Position numbers and translations under genes: made by a program
The notes under the pieces: model-generated
Told to the model about the DNA's origin: nothing
Seen by the model: only the letters and a program-made list of their open reading frames with translations
Databases searched by the model: none
Shown here: positions 1 to 15,100 of the stretch, piece by piece
Numbering within the stretch: the stretch's first letter is position 1
Layout: each line of letters starts with the position of its first letter
Assembly: GCF_051020955.1 (NCBI RefSeq)
Contig: NC_135019.1
Span: forward strand, 24,603,375 to 24,667,374
DNA from: Megalopta genalis
Taxonomy: Eukaryota; Arthropoda; Insecta; Hymenoptera; Halictidae
Direction: 5' to 3'
Length of the DNA stretch: 64,000 bases

Positions 1-332
1 AACAAACAACGAAGAACAAACAACAAACAACAAACAACGAAGAACAAACAACAAACAACAAACAACGAAGAACAAACAACAAACAACAAACAACGAAGAA
101 CAAACAGCAAACAACAAACAACGAAGAACAAACAACAAACAACAAACAACGAAGTACAAACAACAAACAACAAACAACAAACAACAAACAACGAAGAACA
201 AACAACAAACAACAAACAACGAAGAACAAACAACAAACAACAAACGACGAAGAACAAACAACAAACAACAAACAACGAAGAACAAACAACAAACAACGAA
301 GAACAAACAACGAAGAACAAACAACAAACAAC
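1..332. repeat. Mixed Z/X array, mainly 28-bp ZXXX words
   Basis: The window opens inside the array. Words are mostly ZXXX, with an AGCAAAC variant near 107 and a GTAC variant at 154-157. The word length becomes irregular toward the right. The left edge is a window boundary, not a repeat boundary. Confidence 0.9.
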
Positions 333-440
333 GAAGGACAAACAACAAACAACGATGAACAAACAACAAACAACGATGAACAAACAACAAACAACGATGA
401 ACAAACAACAAACAACGATGAACAAACAACAAACAACAAA
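333..440. repeat. GGAC/GATGAAC landmark, first copy
   Basis: A GGAC variant is followed by four in-phase GATGAAC variants with ATG at 355, 376, 397 and 418, spaced exactly 21 bp. The same combination recurs near 7.1, 18.4, 20.1, 21.5, 38.0, 43.2 and 50.8 kb, where it has two or three ATG units. These ATGs are point variants inside repeat words. I see no reason to call them start codons. Confidence 0.9.
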
Positions 441-840
441 CAACGAAGAACAAACAACAAACAACGAAGAACAAACAACAAACAACGAAGAACAAACAAC
501 AAACAACGAAGAACAAACAACAAACAACGAAGAACAAACAACAAACAACGAAGAACAAACAACAAACAACGAAGAACAAACAACAAACAACGAAGAATAA
601 ACAACAAACAACAAACAACGGAGAACAAACAACAAACAACAAACAACGAAGAACAAACAACAAACAACGAAGAACAAACAACAAACAACAAACAACGAAG
701 AACAAACAACAAACAACGAAGAACAAACAACAAACAACGAAGAACAAACAACAAACAACGAAGAACAAACAACAAACAACGAAGAACAAACAACAAACAA
801 CAAACAACAAACAACAAACAACAAACAACAAACAACAAAC
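441..840. repeat. ZXX (21-bp) array passing into short X run
   Basis: Regular ZXX words fill about 441-600, with one GAATAAAC variant near 595-602. Mixed ZXX/ZXXX words follow, and then a short pure X run just before the Y block at 841. Confidence 0.9.
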
Positions 841-2576
841 AACGAACAACGAACAACGAACAACGAACAACGAACAACGAACAACGAACAACGAACAACG
901 AACAACGAACAACGAACAACGAACAACGAACAACGAACAACGAACAACGAACAACGAACAACGAACAACGAACAACGAACAACGAACAACGAACAACGAA
1001 CAACGAACAACGAACAACGAACAACGAACAACGAACAACGAACAACGAACAACGAACAACGAACAACGAACAACGAACAACGAACAACGAACAACGAACA
1101 ACGAACAACGAACAACGAACAACGAACAACGAACAACGAACAACGAACAACGAACAACGAACAACGAACAACGAACAACGAACAACGAACAACGAACAAC
1201 GAACAACGAACAACGAACAACGAACAACGAACAACGAACAACGAACAACGAACAACGAACAACGAACAACGAACAACGAACAACGAACAACGAACAACGA
1301 ACAACGAACAACGAACAACGAACAACGAACAACGAACAACGAACAACGAACAACGAACAACGAACAACGAACAACGAACAACGAACAACGAACAACGAAC
1401 AACGAACAACGAACAACGAACAACGAACAACGAACAACGAACAACGAACAACGAACAACGAACAACGAACAACGAACAACGAACAACGAACAACGAACAA
1501 CGAACAACGAACAACGAACAACGAACAACGAACAACGAACAACGAACAACGAACAACGAACAACGAACAACGAACAACGAACAACGAACAACGAACAACG
1601 AACAACGAACAACGAACAACGAACAACGAACAACGAACAACGAACAACGAACAACGAACAACGAACAACGAACAACGAACAACGAACAACGAACAACGAA
1701 CAACGAACAACGAACAACGAACAACGAACAACGAACAACGAACAACGAACAACGAACAACGAACAACGAACAACGAACAACGAACAACGAACAACGAACA
1801 ACGAACAACGAACAACGAACAACGAACAACGAACAACGAACAACGAACAACGAACAACGAACAACGAACAACGAACAACGAACAACGAACAACGAACAAC
1901 GAACAACGAACAACGAACAACGAACAACGAACAACGAACAACGAACAACGAACAACGAACAACGAACAACGAACAACGAACAACGAACAACGAACAACGA
2001 ACAACGAACAACGAACAACGAACAACGAACAACGAACAACGAACAACGAACAACGAACAACGAACAACGAACAACGAACAACGAACAACGAACAACGAAC
2101 AACGAACAACGAACAACGAACAACGAACAACGAACAACGAACAACGAACAACGAACAACGAACAACGAACAACGAACAACGAACAACGAACAACGAACAA
2201 CGAACAACGAACAACGAACAACGAACAACGAACAACGAACAACGAACAACGAACAACGAACAACGAACAACGAACAACGAACAACGAACAACGAACAACG
2301 AACAACGAACAACGAACAACGAACAACGAACAACGAACAACGAACAACGAACAACGAACAACGAACAACGAACAACGAACAACGAACAACGAACAACGAA
2401 CAACGAACAACGAACAACGAACAACGAACAACGAACAACGAACAACGAACAACGAACAACGAACAACGAACAACGAACAACGAACAACGAACAACGAACA
2501 ACGAACAACGAACAACGAACAACGAACAACGAACAACGAACAACGAACAACGAACAACGAACAACGAACAACGAAC
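841..2576. repeat. Pure Y block, 248 copies of AACGAAC
   Basis: 1,736 bp equals exactly 248 heptamers, and I saw no interruption. It is the longest Y block in the window. Every unit carries one CpG. It begins abruptly after X units and ends at the first Z of the ZYXX array. Confidence 0.95.
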
Positions 2577-2925
2577 AACGAAGAACGAACAACAAACAAC
2601 AAACAACGAAGAACGAACAACAAACAACAAACAACGAAGAACGAACAACAAACAACAAACAACGAAGAACGAACAACAAACAACAAACAACAAACAACGA
2701 AGAACGAACAACAAACAACAAACAACGAAGAACGAACAACAAACAACAAACAACGAAGAACGAACAACAAACAACAAACAACGAAGAACGAACAACAAAC
2801 AACAAACAACGAAGAACGAACAACAAACAACAAACAACGAAGAACGAACAACAAACAACAAACAACGAAGAACGAACAACAAACAACAAACAACGAAGAA
2901 CGAACAACAAACAACAAACAATAAA
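2577..2925. repeat. ZYXX (28-bp) word array
   Basis: About twelve copies of a four-heptamer word Z-Y-X-X lie in direct tandem, with one ZYXXX near 2660-2700. The array ends at an AATAAAC/AGCAAAC pair near 2920-2930. This word is not common elsewhere in the window. Confidence 0.92.
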
Positions 2926-2989
2926 CAGCAAACAACGAAGAACAAACAACAAACAACAAACAACGAAGAACAAACAACAAACAACGAAG
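2926..2989. repeat. Short mixed Z/X linker
   Basis: A few ZXXX and ZXX words with one AGCAAAC variant join the ZYXX array to the following X block. Confidence 0.85.
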
Positions 2990-4312
2990 AACAAACAACA
3001 AACAACAAACAACAAACAACAAACAACAAACAACAAACAACAAACAACAAACAACAAACAACAAACAACAAACAACAAACAGCAAACAACAAACAACAAA
3101 CAACAAACAACAAACAACAAACAACAAACAACAAACAACAAACAACAAACAACAAACAACAAACAACAAACAACAAACAACAAACAACAAACAACAAACA
3201 ACAAACAACAAACAACAAACAACAAACAACAAACAACAAACAACAAACAACAAACAACAAACAACAAACAACAAACAACAAACAACAAACAACAAACAAC
3301 AAACAACAAACAACAAACAACAAACAACAAACAACAAACAACAAACAACAAACAACAAACAACAAACAACAAACAACAAACAACAAACAACAAACAACAA
3401 ACAACAAACAACAAACAACAAACAACAAACAACAAACAACAAACAACAAACAACAAACAACAAACAACAAACAACAAACAACAAACAACAAACAACAAAC
3501 AACAAACAACAAACAACAAACAACAAACAACAAACAACAAACAACAAACAACAAACAACAAACAACAAACAACAAACAACAAACAACAAACAACAAACAA
3601 CAAACAACAAACAACAAACAACAAACAACAAACAACAAACAACAAACAACAAACAACAAACAACAAACAACAAACAACAAACAACAAACAACAAACAACA
3701 AACAACAAACAACAAACAACAAACAACAAACAACAAACAACAAACAACAAACAACAAACAACAAACAACAAACAACAAACAACAAACAACAAACAACAAA
3801 CAACAAACAACAAACAACAAACAACAAACAACAAACAACAAACAACAAACAACAAACAACAAACAACAAACAACAAACAACAAACAACAAACAACAAACA
3901 ACAAACAACAAACAACAAACAACAAACAACAAACAACAAACAACAAACAACAAACAACAAACAACAAACAACAAACAACAAACAACAAACAACAAACAAC
4001 AAACAACAAACAACAAACAACAAACAACAAACAACAAACAACAAACAACAAACAACAAACAACAAACAACAAACAACAAACAACAAACAACAAACAACAA
4101 ACAACAAACAACAAACAACAAACAACAAACAACAAACAACAAACAACAAACTACAAACAACAAACAACAAACAACAAACAACAAACAACAAACAACAAAC
4201 AACAAACAACAAACAACAAACAACAAACAACAAACAACAAACAACAAACAACAAACAACAAACAACAAACAACAAACAACAAACAACAAACAACAAACAA
4301 CAAACAACAAAC
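2990..4312. repeat. X block, 189 copies of AACAAAC
   Basis: 1,323 bp equals 189 heptamers. The only variants noticed are an AGCAAAC near 3081 and a CTAC near 4152, which locally spells AAACTAC. The + strand here is essentially A and C only. Confidence 0.95.
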
Positions 4313-5208
4313 AACGAAGAACAAACATCAAACAACGAAGAACAAACAACAAACAACGAAGAACAAACATCAAACAACGAAGAACAAACAACAAACAACG
4401 AAGAACAAACAACAAACAACGAAGAACAAACAACAAACAACGAAGAACAAACAACAAACAACGAAGAACAAACAACAAACAACGAAGAACAAACAACAAA
4501 CAACGAAGAACAAACAACAAACAACGAAGAACAAACAACAAACAACAAACAACGAAGAACAAACAACAAACAACAAACAACGAAGAACAAACAACAAACA
4601 ACAAACAACGAAGAACAAACAGCAAACAACAAACAACGAAGAACAAACAACAAACAACAAACAACGAAGTACAAACAACAAACAAAGAAGAACAAACAAC
4701 AAACCACAAACAACGAAGAACAAACAACAAACAACAAACAACGAAGAACAAACAACAAACAACAAACAACGAAGAACAAACAACAAACAACAAACAACGA
4801 AGAACAAACAACAAACAACAAACAACGAAGAACAAACAACAAACAACGAAGAACAAACAACAAACAACAAACAACGAAGAACAAACAACAAACAACGAAG
4901 AACAAACAACAAACAACGAAGAACAAACAACAAACAACAAACAACGAAGAACAAACAACAAACAACAAACAACGAAGAACAAACAACAAACAACAAACAA
5001 CGAAGAACAAACAACAAACAACAAACAACAAACAACAAACAACAAACAACAAACAACAAACAACGAAGAACAAACAACAAACAACAAACAACGAAGAACA
5101 AACAACAAACAACAAACAACGAAGAACAAACAACAAACAACGAAGAACAAACAACAAACAACAAACAACGAAGAACAAACAACAAACAACGAAGAACAAA
5201 CAACAAAC
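4313..5208. repeat. Mixed Z/X array with CATCAAAC and one GTAC cassette
   Basis: ZXX words near 4313-4540 include CATCAAAC variants near 4326 and 4368. ZXXX words follow. A GTAC (T at 4670), AAAGAAG, CCAC cassette lies at about 4668-4710. ZXX and ZXXX then continue to the Y block. Confidence 0.9.
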
Positions 5209-5460
5209 AACGAACAACGAACAACGAACAACGAACAACGAACAACGAACAACGAACAACGAACAACGAACAACGAACAACGAACAACGAACAACGAACA
5301 ACGAACAACGAACAACGAACAACGAACAACGAACAACGAACAACGAACAACGAACAACGAACAACGAACAACGAACAACGAACAACGAACAACGAACAAC
5401 GAACAACGAACAACGAACAACGAACAACGAACAACGAACAACGAACAACGAACAACGAAC
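5209..5460. repeat. Y block, 36 copies
   Basis: 252 bp of uninterrupted AACGAAC, bounded by X units on both sides. Confidence 0.95.
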
Positions 5461-7105
5461 AACAAACAACGAAGAAAAAAACAACAAACAACAAACAACG
5501 AAGAACAAACAACAAACAACAAACAACGAAGAACAAACAACAAACAACAAACAACAAACAACGAAGAACAAACAACAAACAACAAACAACGAAGAACAAA
5601 CAACAAACAACAAACAACGAAGAACAAACAACGAACAACGAAGAACAAACAACAAACAACGAAGAACAAACAACAAACAACGAAGAACAAACATCAAACA
5701 ACGAAGAACATCAACAAACAACGAAGAACAAACAACAAACAACGAAGAACAAACAACAAACAACGAAGAACAAACAACAAACAACGAAGAACAAACAACA
5801 AACAACGAAGAACAAACAACAAACAACGAAGAACAAACAACAAACAACGAAGAACAAACAACAAACAACGAAGAACAAACAACAAACAACGAAGAACAAA
5901 CAACAAATAACAAACAACGAAGAACAAACAACGAAGAACAAACAACAAACAACGAAGAACAAACAACAAACAACGAAGAACAAACAACAAACAACAAACA
6001 ACGAAGAACAAACAACAAACAACGAAGAACAAACAACAAACAACGAAGAACAAACAACAAACAACAAACAACGAAGAACAAACAACAAACAACAAACAAC
6101 GAAGAACAAACAACAAACAACGAAGAACAAACAACAAACAACGAAGAACAAACAACAAACAAAGAAGAACAAACAACAAACAACGAAGAACAAACAACCA
6201 ACAACGAAGAACAAACAACAAACAACGAAGAACAAACAACGAACAACGAACAACGAACAGCGAACAGCGAACAACGAACAACGAACAACGAACAGCGAAC
6301 AGCGAACAACGAACAACGAACAGCGAACAGCGAACAAGGAACAACGAACAGCGAACAGCGAACAGCGAACAGCGAAGAAAAAACAACAAACAACGAAGAA
6401 CAAACAACGAAGAACAAACAACAAACAACGAAGAACAAACAACAAACAACGAAGAACAAACAACAAACAACGAAGAACAAACAACAAACAACGAAGAACA
6501 AACAAAAAACAACGAAGAACAAACAACAAACAGCGAAGAACAAACAACAAACAACGAAGAACAAACAACAAACAACGAAGAACAAACAACAAACAACGAA
6601 GAACAAACAACAAACAACGAAGTACAAACAACAAACAACGAAGAACAAACAACAAACAACAAACAACGAAGAACAAACAACAAACAACAAACAACGAAGA
6701 ACAAACAACAAACAACAAACAACGAAGAACAAACAGCAAACAACAAACAACGAAGAACAAACAACAAACAACAAACAACGAAGTACAAACAACAAACAAA
6801 GAAGAACAAACAACAAACAACAAACAACGAAGAACAAACAACAAACAACAAACAACGAAGAACAAACAATAAACAACAAACAACGAAGAACAAACAACAA
6901 ACAACAAACAACGAAGAACAAACAACAAACAACAAACAACGAAGAACAAACAACAAACAACAAACAACGAAGAACAAACAACAAACAACAAACAACGAAG
7001 AACAAACAACAAACAACAAACAACGAAGAACAAACAACAAACAACAAACAACGAAGAACAAACAACAAACAACGAAGAACAAACAACGAAGAACAAACAA
7101 CAAAC
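5461..7105. repeat. Mixed Z/X array with an AGCGAAC-rich cluster
   Basis: ZXX and ZXXX words surround a cluster at about 6237-6380 in which Y units alternate with AGCGAAC variants. Further variants are CATC near 5691-5711, CCAAC near 6197, and GTAC at 6622-6625 and 6783-6786. The second GTAC is followed by AAAGAAG but not by the usual CCAC. Confidence 0.88.
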
Positions 7106-7400
7106 AACGAAGGACAAACAACAAACAACGATGAACAAACAACAAACAACGATGAACAAACAACAAACAACGATGAACAAACAACAAACAACAAACAACA
7201 AACAACGAAGAACAAACAACAAACAACGAAGAACAAACAACAAACAACGAAGAACAAACAACAAACAACGAAGAACAAACAACAAACAACGAAGAACAAA
7301 CAACAAACAACGAAGAACAAACAACAAACAACGAAGAACAAACAACAAACAACGAAGAACAAACAACAAACAACGAAGAATAAACAACAAACAACAAACA
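7106..7400. repeat. GGAC/GATGAAC landmark, second copy, and ZXX array
   Basis: GGAC is followed by GATGAAC units with ATG at 7131, 7152 and 7173, then by a regular ZXX array to about 7380 that ends in an AATAAAC variant. Order and spacing match the copy at 333-600, so the two regions are likely paralogous. Confidence 0.9.
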
Positions 7401-8516
7401 ACGAAGAACAAACAACAAACAACAAACAACGAAGAACAAACAACAAACAACGAAGAACAAACAACAAACAACAAACAACGAAGAACAAACAACAAACAAC
7501 AAACAACGAAGAACAAACAACAAACAACGAAGAACAAACAACAAACAACGAAGAACAAACAACAAACAACAAACAACGAAGAACAAACAACAAACAACAA
7601 ACAACGAAGAACAAACAGCAAACAACAAACAACGAAGAACAAACAACAAACAACAAACAACGAAGTACAAACAACAAACAAAGAAGAACAAACAACAAAC
7701 CACAAACAACGAAGAACAAACAACAAACAACAAACAACGAAGAACAAACAACAAACAACAAACAACGAAGAAAAACAACAAACAACAAACAACGAAGAAC
7801 AAACAACAAACAACAAACAACGAAGAACAAACAACAAACAACGAAGAACAAACAACAAACAACAAACAACGAAGAACAAACAACAAACAACGAAGAACAA
7901 ACAACAAACAACGAAGAACAAACAACAAACAACAAACAACAAACAACGAAGAACAAACAACAAACAACAAACAACGAAGAACAAACAACAAACAACAAAC
8001 AACGAAGAACAAACAACAAACAACAAACAACAAACAACAAACAACAAACAACAAACAACAAACAACAAACAACAAACAACGAAGAACAAACAACAAACAA
8101 CGAAGAACAAACAACAAACAACGAAGAACAAACAACAAACAACGAAGAACAAACAACAAACAACGAAGAACAAACAACAAATAACAAACAACGAAGAACA
8201 AACAACAAACAACAAACAACGAAGAACAAACAACAAACAACAAACAACGAAGAACAAACAACAAACAACGAAGAACAAACAACAAACAACAAACAACGAA
8301 GAACAAACAACAAACAACAAACAACGAAGAACAAACAACAAACAACAAACAACGAAGAACAAACAACAAACAACAAACAACGAAGAACAAACAACAAACA
8401 ACGAAGAACAAACAACAAACAACGAAGAACAAACAACAAACAAAGAAGAACAAACAACAAACAACGAAGAACAAACAACCAACAACGAAGAACAAACAAC
8501 AAACAACGAAGAACAA
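7401..8516. repeat. Mixed ZXXX/ZXX array with GTAC cassette
   Basis: Words of three to five heptamers contain an AGCAAAC, then a GTAC (T at 7666), AAAGAAG, CCAC cassette at about 7664-7706. A small X run lies near 8020-8080 and an AATAAC variant near 8180. Confidence 0.88.
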
Positions 8517-9040
8517 ACAACGAACAACGAACAACGAACAGCGAACAGCGAACAACGAACAACGAACAACGAACAACCAACAACGAACAACGAACAACGA
8601 ACAACGAACAACAAACAACAAACAACGAACAACGAACAACGAACAACAAACAACGAACAACGAACAACGAACAACGAAGAACAAACAACAAACAACGAAG
8701 AACAAACAACGAACAACGAACAACGAACAACGAACAACGAACAACGAACAACGAACAACGAACAACGAACAACGAACAACGAACAACGAACAACGAACAA
8801 CGAACAACGAACAACGAACAACAAACAACGAAGAACAAACAACGAAGAACGAACAACGAACAACGAACAACGAACAACGAACAACGAACAACGAACAACG
8901 AACAACGAACAACGAACAACGAACAACGAACAACGAACAACGAACAACGAACAACGAACAACGAACAACGAACAACGAACAACGAACAACGAACAACGAA
9001 CAACGAACAACGAACAACGAACAACGAACAACGAACAACA
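8517..9040. repeat. Y-rich zone broken by X and Z units
   Basis: Short Y runs are interrupted by AGCGAAC, CCAAC, X and Z units to about 8850. A cleaner Y run follows to about 9036. This looks like a degraded or invaded Y block. Confidence 0.88.
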
Positions 9041-10170
9041 AACAACGAAGAACAAACAACAAACAACAAAGAACAAACAACAAACCACGAAGAACAAACA
9101 ACAAACAACGAAGAACAAACAACAAACAACGAAGAACAAACAACAAACAACGAAGAACAAACAACAAACAACGAAGAACAAACAACAAACAACGAAGAAC
9201 AAACAACAAACAACGAAGAACAAACAACAAACAACGGAGAACAAACATCAAACAACGAAGAACAAACAACAAACAACGGAGAACAAACATCAAACAACGA
9301 AGAACAAACATCAAACAACGAAGAACAAACAACAAACAACGAAGAACAAACAACAAACAACGAAGAACAAACAACAAACAACGAAGAACAAACAACAAAC
9401 AACGAAGAACAAACAACAAACAACAAACAACGAAGAACAAACAGCAAACAACAAACAACGAAGAACAAACAACAAACAACAAACAACGAAGAACAAACAA
9501 CAAACAACGAAGAACAAACAACAAACAACAAACAACGAAGAACAAACAACAAACAACAAACAACGAAGAACAAACAACAAACAACAAACAACGAAGAACA
9601 AACAACAAACAACGAAGAACAAACAACAAACAACAAACAACAAACAACGATGAACAAACAACAAACAACGAAGAACAAACAACAAACAACGAAGAACAAA
9701 CAACAAACAACGAAGAACAAACAACAAACAACGAAGAACAAACAACAAACAACGAAGAACAAACAACAAACAACGAAGAACAAACAACAAACAACGAAGA
9801 ACAAACAACAAACAACGAAGAACAAACAACAAACAACGAAGAACAAACAACAAACAACGAAGAACAAACAACAAACAACGAAGAACAAACAACAAACAAC
9901 GAAGAACAAACAACAAACAACAAACAACGAAGATCAAACAACAAACAACGAAGAACAAACAACAAACAACAAACAACGAAGAACAAACAACAAACAACAA
10001 ACAACGAAGAACAAACAACAAACAACAAACAACAAACAACGAAGAACAAACAACAAACAACGAAGAACAAACAACAAACAACGAAGAACAAACAACAAAC
10101 AACGAAGAACAAACAACAAACAACGAAGAACAAACAACAAACAACGAAGAACAAACAACAAACAACAAAC
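9041..10170. repeat. ZXX-dominated array with CATC, ATG and GATC variants
   Basis: Mostly 21-bp ZXX words. Landmarks are an AACAAAG unit near 9066, GGAG and CATCAAAC near 9236-9311, a single GATGAAC (ATG at 9650) not preceded by GGAC, and a GATC at 9932-9935. Confidence 0.9.
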
Positions 10171-11550
10171 AACGAAGAACGAACAACGAACAACAAACAA
10201 CGAAGAACGGACAACGAACAACAAACAACGAACAACGAACAACGAACAACGAACAGCGAACAGCGAACAACGAACAACGAACAGCGAACAGCGAACAACG
10301 AACAACGAACAGCGAACAGCGAACAGCGAACAGCGAACAACGAACAACGAACAGCGAACAGCGAACAGCGAACAACGAACAACGAACAGCGAACAGCGAA
10401 CAGCGAACAGCGAACAACGAAGAACAAACAACAAACAACGAAGAACAAACAACAAACAACGAAGAACAAACAACAAACAACGAAGAGCAAACAACACACA
10501 ACGGAGAACAAACAACAAACAACGAAGAACAAACAACAAACAACGAAGAACAAACAACAAACAACGAAGAACAAACAACGAACAACGAACAACGAACAGC
10601 GAACAGCGAACAACGAACAACGAACAACGAACAACGAACAACGAACAACGAACAACGAACAACGAACAACGAACAACGAACAACGAGCAACGAAGAACCA
10701 ACAACAAACAACGAAGAACCAACAACAAACAACGAACAACGAACAACGAACAACGAACAACGAACAACGAAGAACAAACAACAAACAACGAAGAACAAAC
10801 AACAAACAACGAAGAACAAACAACAAACAACGAAGAACAAACAACAAACAACGAAGAACAAACAAAAAACAACGAAGAACAAACAAAAAACAACGAAGAA
10901 CAAACAACAAACAACGAAGAACAAACAACAAACAATGAAGAACAAACAACAAACAACAAACAACGAAGAACAAACAACAAACAACGAAGAACAAACAACA
11001 AACAACGAAGAACAAACAACGAACGACGAACAACGAACAGCGAACAGCGAACAACGAACAACGAACAACGAACAACGAACAACGAACAACGAACAACGAA
11101 CAACGAACAACGAACAACGAACAACGAACAACGAACAACAAACAACGAAGAACCAACAACAAACAACGAACAACGAACAACGAACAACGAAGAACAAACA
11201 ACAAACAACGAAGAACAAACAACAAACAACGAACAACGAACAACGAAGAACAAACAACAAACAACGAAGAACAAACAACAAACAACGAAGAACAAACAAC
11301 AAACAACGAAGAACAAACAACAAACAACGAAGAACAAACAACAAACAACGAAGAACAAACAACAAACAACGAAGAACAAACAACAAACAACGAAGAACAA
11401 ACAACAAACAACAAACAACGAAGAACAAACAACAAACAACGAAGAACAAACAACAAACAACAAACAACGAAGAACAAACAACATAAACAAACAACGAAGA
11501 ACAAACAACAAACAACAAACAACGAACAACGAAGAACAAACAACAAACAA
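10171..11550. repeat. Irregular Y/AGCGAAC/ZXX mosaic, first copy of a direct duplication
   Basis: Clusters of Y and AGCGAAC alternate with short ZXX runs. Shared rare landmarks identify a duplicate about 1.3 kb downstream: GAGCAAAC plus ACACACAACGG near 10485-10505, AATGAAG with T at 10936, GACGAAC near 11030, and ACATAAACAAAC with T at 11494. Confidence 0.88.
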
Positions 11551-12860
11551 CGAAGAACAAACAACAAACAACGAAGAACAAACAACAAACAACGAAGAAC
11601 AAACAACAAACAACAAACAACAAACAGCGAACAACGAACAACGAACAGCGAACAGCGAACAACGAACAACGAACAGCGAACAGCGAACAGCGAACAGCGA
11701 ACAACGAACAACGAACAGCGAACAGCGAACAGCGAACAACGAACAACGAACAGCGAACAGCGAACAGCGAACAGCGAACAACGAAGAACAAACAACAAAC
11801 AACGAAGAACAAACAACAAACAACGAAGAACAAACAACAAACAACGAAGAGCAAACAACACACAACGGAGAACAAACAACAAACAACGAAGAACAAACAA
11901 CAAACAACGAAGAACAAACAACAAACAACGAAGAACAAACAACGAACAACGAACAACGAACAGCGAACAGCGAACAACGAACAACGAACAACGAACAACG
12001 AACAACGAACAACGAACAACGAACAACGAACAACGAACAACGAACAACGAAGAACCAACAACAAACAACGAAGAACCAACAACAAACAACGAACAACGAA
12101 CAACGAACAACGAACAACGAAGAACAAACAACAAACAACGAAGAACAAACAACAAACAACGAAGAACAAACAACAAACAACGAAGAACAAACAACAAACA
12201 ACGAAGAACAAACAAAAAACAACGAAGAACAAACAACAAACAACGAAGAACAAACAACAAACAATGAAGAACAAACAACAAACAACAAACAACGAAGAAC
12301 AAACAACAAACAACGAAGAACAAACAACAAACAACGAAGAACAAACAACGAACGACGAACAACGAACAGCGAACAGCGAACAACGAACAACGAACAACGA
12401 ACAACGAACAACGAACAACGAACAACGAACAACGAACAACGAACAACGAACAACAAACAACGAAGAACCAACAACAAACAACGAACAACGAACAACGAAC
12501 AACGAAGAACAAACAACAAACAACGAAGAACAAACAACAAACAACGAACAACGAACAACGAAGAACAAACAACAAACAACGAAGAACAAACAACAAACAA
12601 CGAAGAACAAACAACAAACAACGAAGAACAAACAACAAACAACGAAGAACAAACAACAAACAACGAAGAACAAACAACAAACAACGAAGAACAAACAACA
12701 AACAACGAAGAACAAACAACAAACAACAAACAACGAAGAACAAACAACAAACAACGAAGAACAAACAACAAACAACAAACAACGAAGAACAAACAACATA
12801 AACAAACAACGAAGAACAAACAACAAACAACAAACAACGAACAACGAAGAACAAACAACA
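11551..12860. repeat. Irregular mosaic, second copy of the direct duplication
   Basis: The landmarks of the preceding copy recur in the same order: ACACACAACGG near 11855-11870, AATGAAG with T at 12265, ACATAAACAAAC with T at 12799. Offsets fall from 1,364 to 1,329 to about 1,305 bp, so the copies differ by small indels of repeat units. Confidence 0.88.
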
Positions 12861-15100
12861 AACAACGAAGAACAAACAACAAACAACGAAGAACAAACAA
12901 CAAACAACGAAGAACAAACAACAAACAACAAACAACAAACAACGAAGAACGAACAACGAACAACGAACAACGAACAACGAAGAACCAACAACAAACAACG
13001 AACAACGAACAACAAACAACGAACAACGAACAACGAACAACGAAGAACAAACAACAAACAACGAAGAACAAACAACAAACTACGAAGAACAAACAACAAA
13101 CAACGAAGAACAAACAACAAACAACGAAGAACAAATAACAAACAACGAAGAACAAACAACAAACAACGAAGAACAAACAACAAACAACGAAGAGCAAACA
13201 ACAAACAACGAAGAACAAACAACAAACAACGAAGAACAAACAACAAACAACGAAGAACAAACAACAAACAACGAAGAACAAACAACAAACAACGAAGAAC
13301 AAACAACAAACAACGAAGAACAAACAACGAACAACGAACAACGAACAGCGAACAGCGAACAACGAACAACGAACAACGAACAACGAACAACGAACAACCA
13401 ACAACCAACAACGAACAACGAACAACGAACAACGAACAACAAACAACGAACAACGAACAACGAACAACGAACAACGAACAACGAACAACGAACAACGAAG
13501 AACAAACAACAAACAACGAAGAACAAACAACAAACAACGAAGAACAAACAACAAACAACGAAGAACAAACAACAAACAACGAAGAACAAACAACAAAAAA
13601 CGAAGAACAAACAACAAACAACGAAGAACAAACAACGAACAACGAACAACGAACAGCGAACAGCGAACAACGAACAACGAACAACGAACAACGAACAGCG
13701 AACAGCGAACAACGAACAACGAACAACGAACAACGAACAACGAACAACCAACAACCAACAACCAACAACGAACAACGAACAACGAACAACGAACAACAAA
13801 CAACGAACAACGAACAACGAACAACGAACAACGAACAACGAAGAACAAACAACAAACAACGAAGAACAAACAACAAACAACGAAGAACAAACAACAAACA
13901 ACGAAGAACAAACAACAAACAACGAAGAACAAACAACAAAAAACGAAGAACAAACAACAAACAACGAAGAACAAACAACGAACAACGAACAACGAACAGC
14001 GAACAGCGAACAACGAACAACGAACAACGAACAACGAACAACGAACAACGAACAACGAACAACGAACAACGAACAACGAACAACGAAGAACCAACAACAA
14101 ACAACGAAGAACCAACAACAAACAACGAACAACGAACAACGAACAACGAACAACGAAGAACAAACAACAAACAACGAAGAACAAACAACAAACAACGAAG
14201 AACAAACAACAAACAACGAAGAACAAACAACAAACAACGAAGAACAAACAAAAAACAACGAAGAACAAACAACAAACAACGAAGAACAAACAACAAACAA
14301 CGAAGAACAAACAACAAACAACAAACAACAAAGAACAAACAACAAACAACGAAGAACAAACAACAAACAACGAAGAACAAACAACGAACAACGAACAACG
14401 AACAGCGAACAGCGAACAACGAACAATGAACAACGAACAACGAACAACGAACAACGAACAACGAACAACGAACAACAAACAACGAAGAACCAACAACAAA
14501 CAACGAACAACGAACAACGAACAACGAAGAACAAACAACAAACAACGAAGAACAAACAACAAACAACGAACAACGAACAACGAAGAACAAACAACAAACA
14601 ACGAAGAACAAACAACAAACAACGAAGAACAAACAACAAACAACGAAGAACAAACAACAAACAACAAACAATGAAGAACAAACAACAAACAACGAAGAAC
14701 AAACAACAAACAAAAAACAACGAAGAACAAACAACAAACAACAAACAACGAACAACGAAGAACAAACAACAAACAACGAAGAACAAACAACAAACAACGA
14801 AGAACAAACAACAAACAACGAAGAACAAACAACAAACAACAAACAACGAAGAACGAACAACGAACAACGAACAACGAACAACGAAGAACCAACAACAAAC
14901 AACGAACAACGAACAACAAACAACGAACAACGAACAACGAACAACGAAGAACAAACAACAAACAACGAAGAACATACAACAAACTACGAAGAACAAACAA
15001 CAAACAACGAAGAACAAACAACAAACAACGAAGAACAAATAACAAACAACGAAGAACAAACAACAAACAACGAAGAACAAACAACAAACAACGAAGAGCA
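12861..15100. repeat. Irregular Y, CCAAC and Z/X mosaic
   Basis: Short blocks of Y, AGCGAAC, AACCAAC and ZXX are shuffled together. AACTAC followed by AAATAAC (near 13081-13137) recurs near 14985-15040, about 1.9 kb later, so at least one further partial duplication is present. Isolated AATGAAC and AATGAAG variants occur near 14427 and 14671. Confidence 0.85.
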
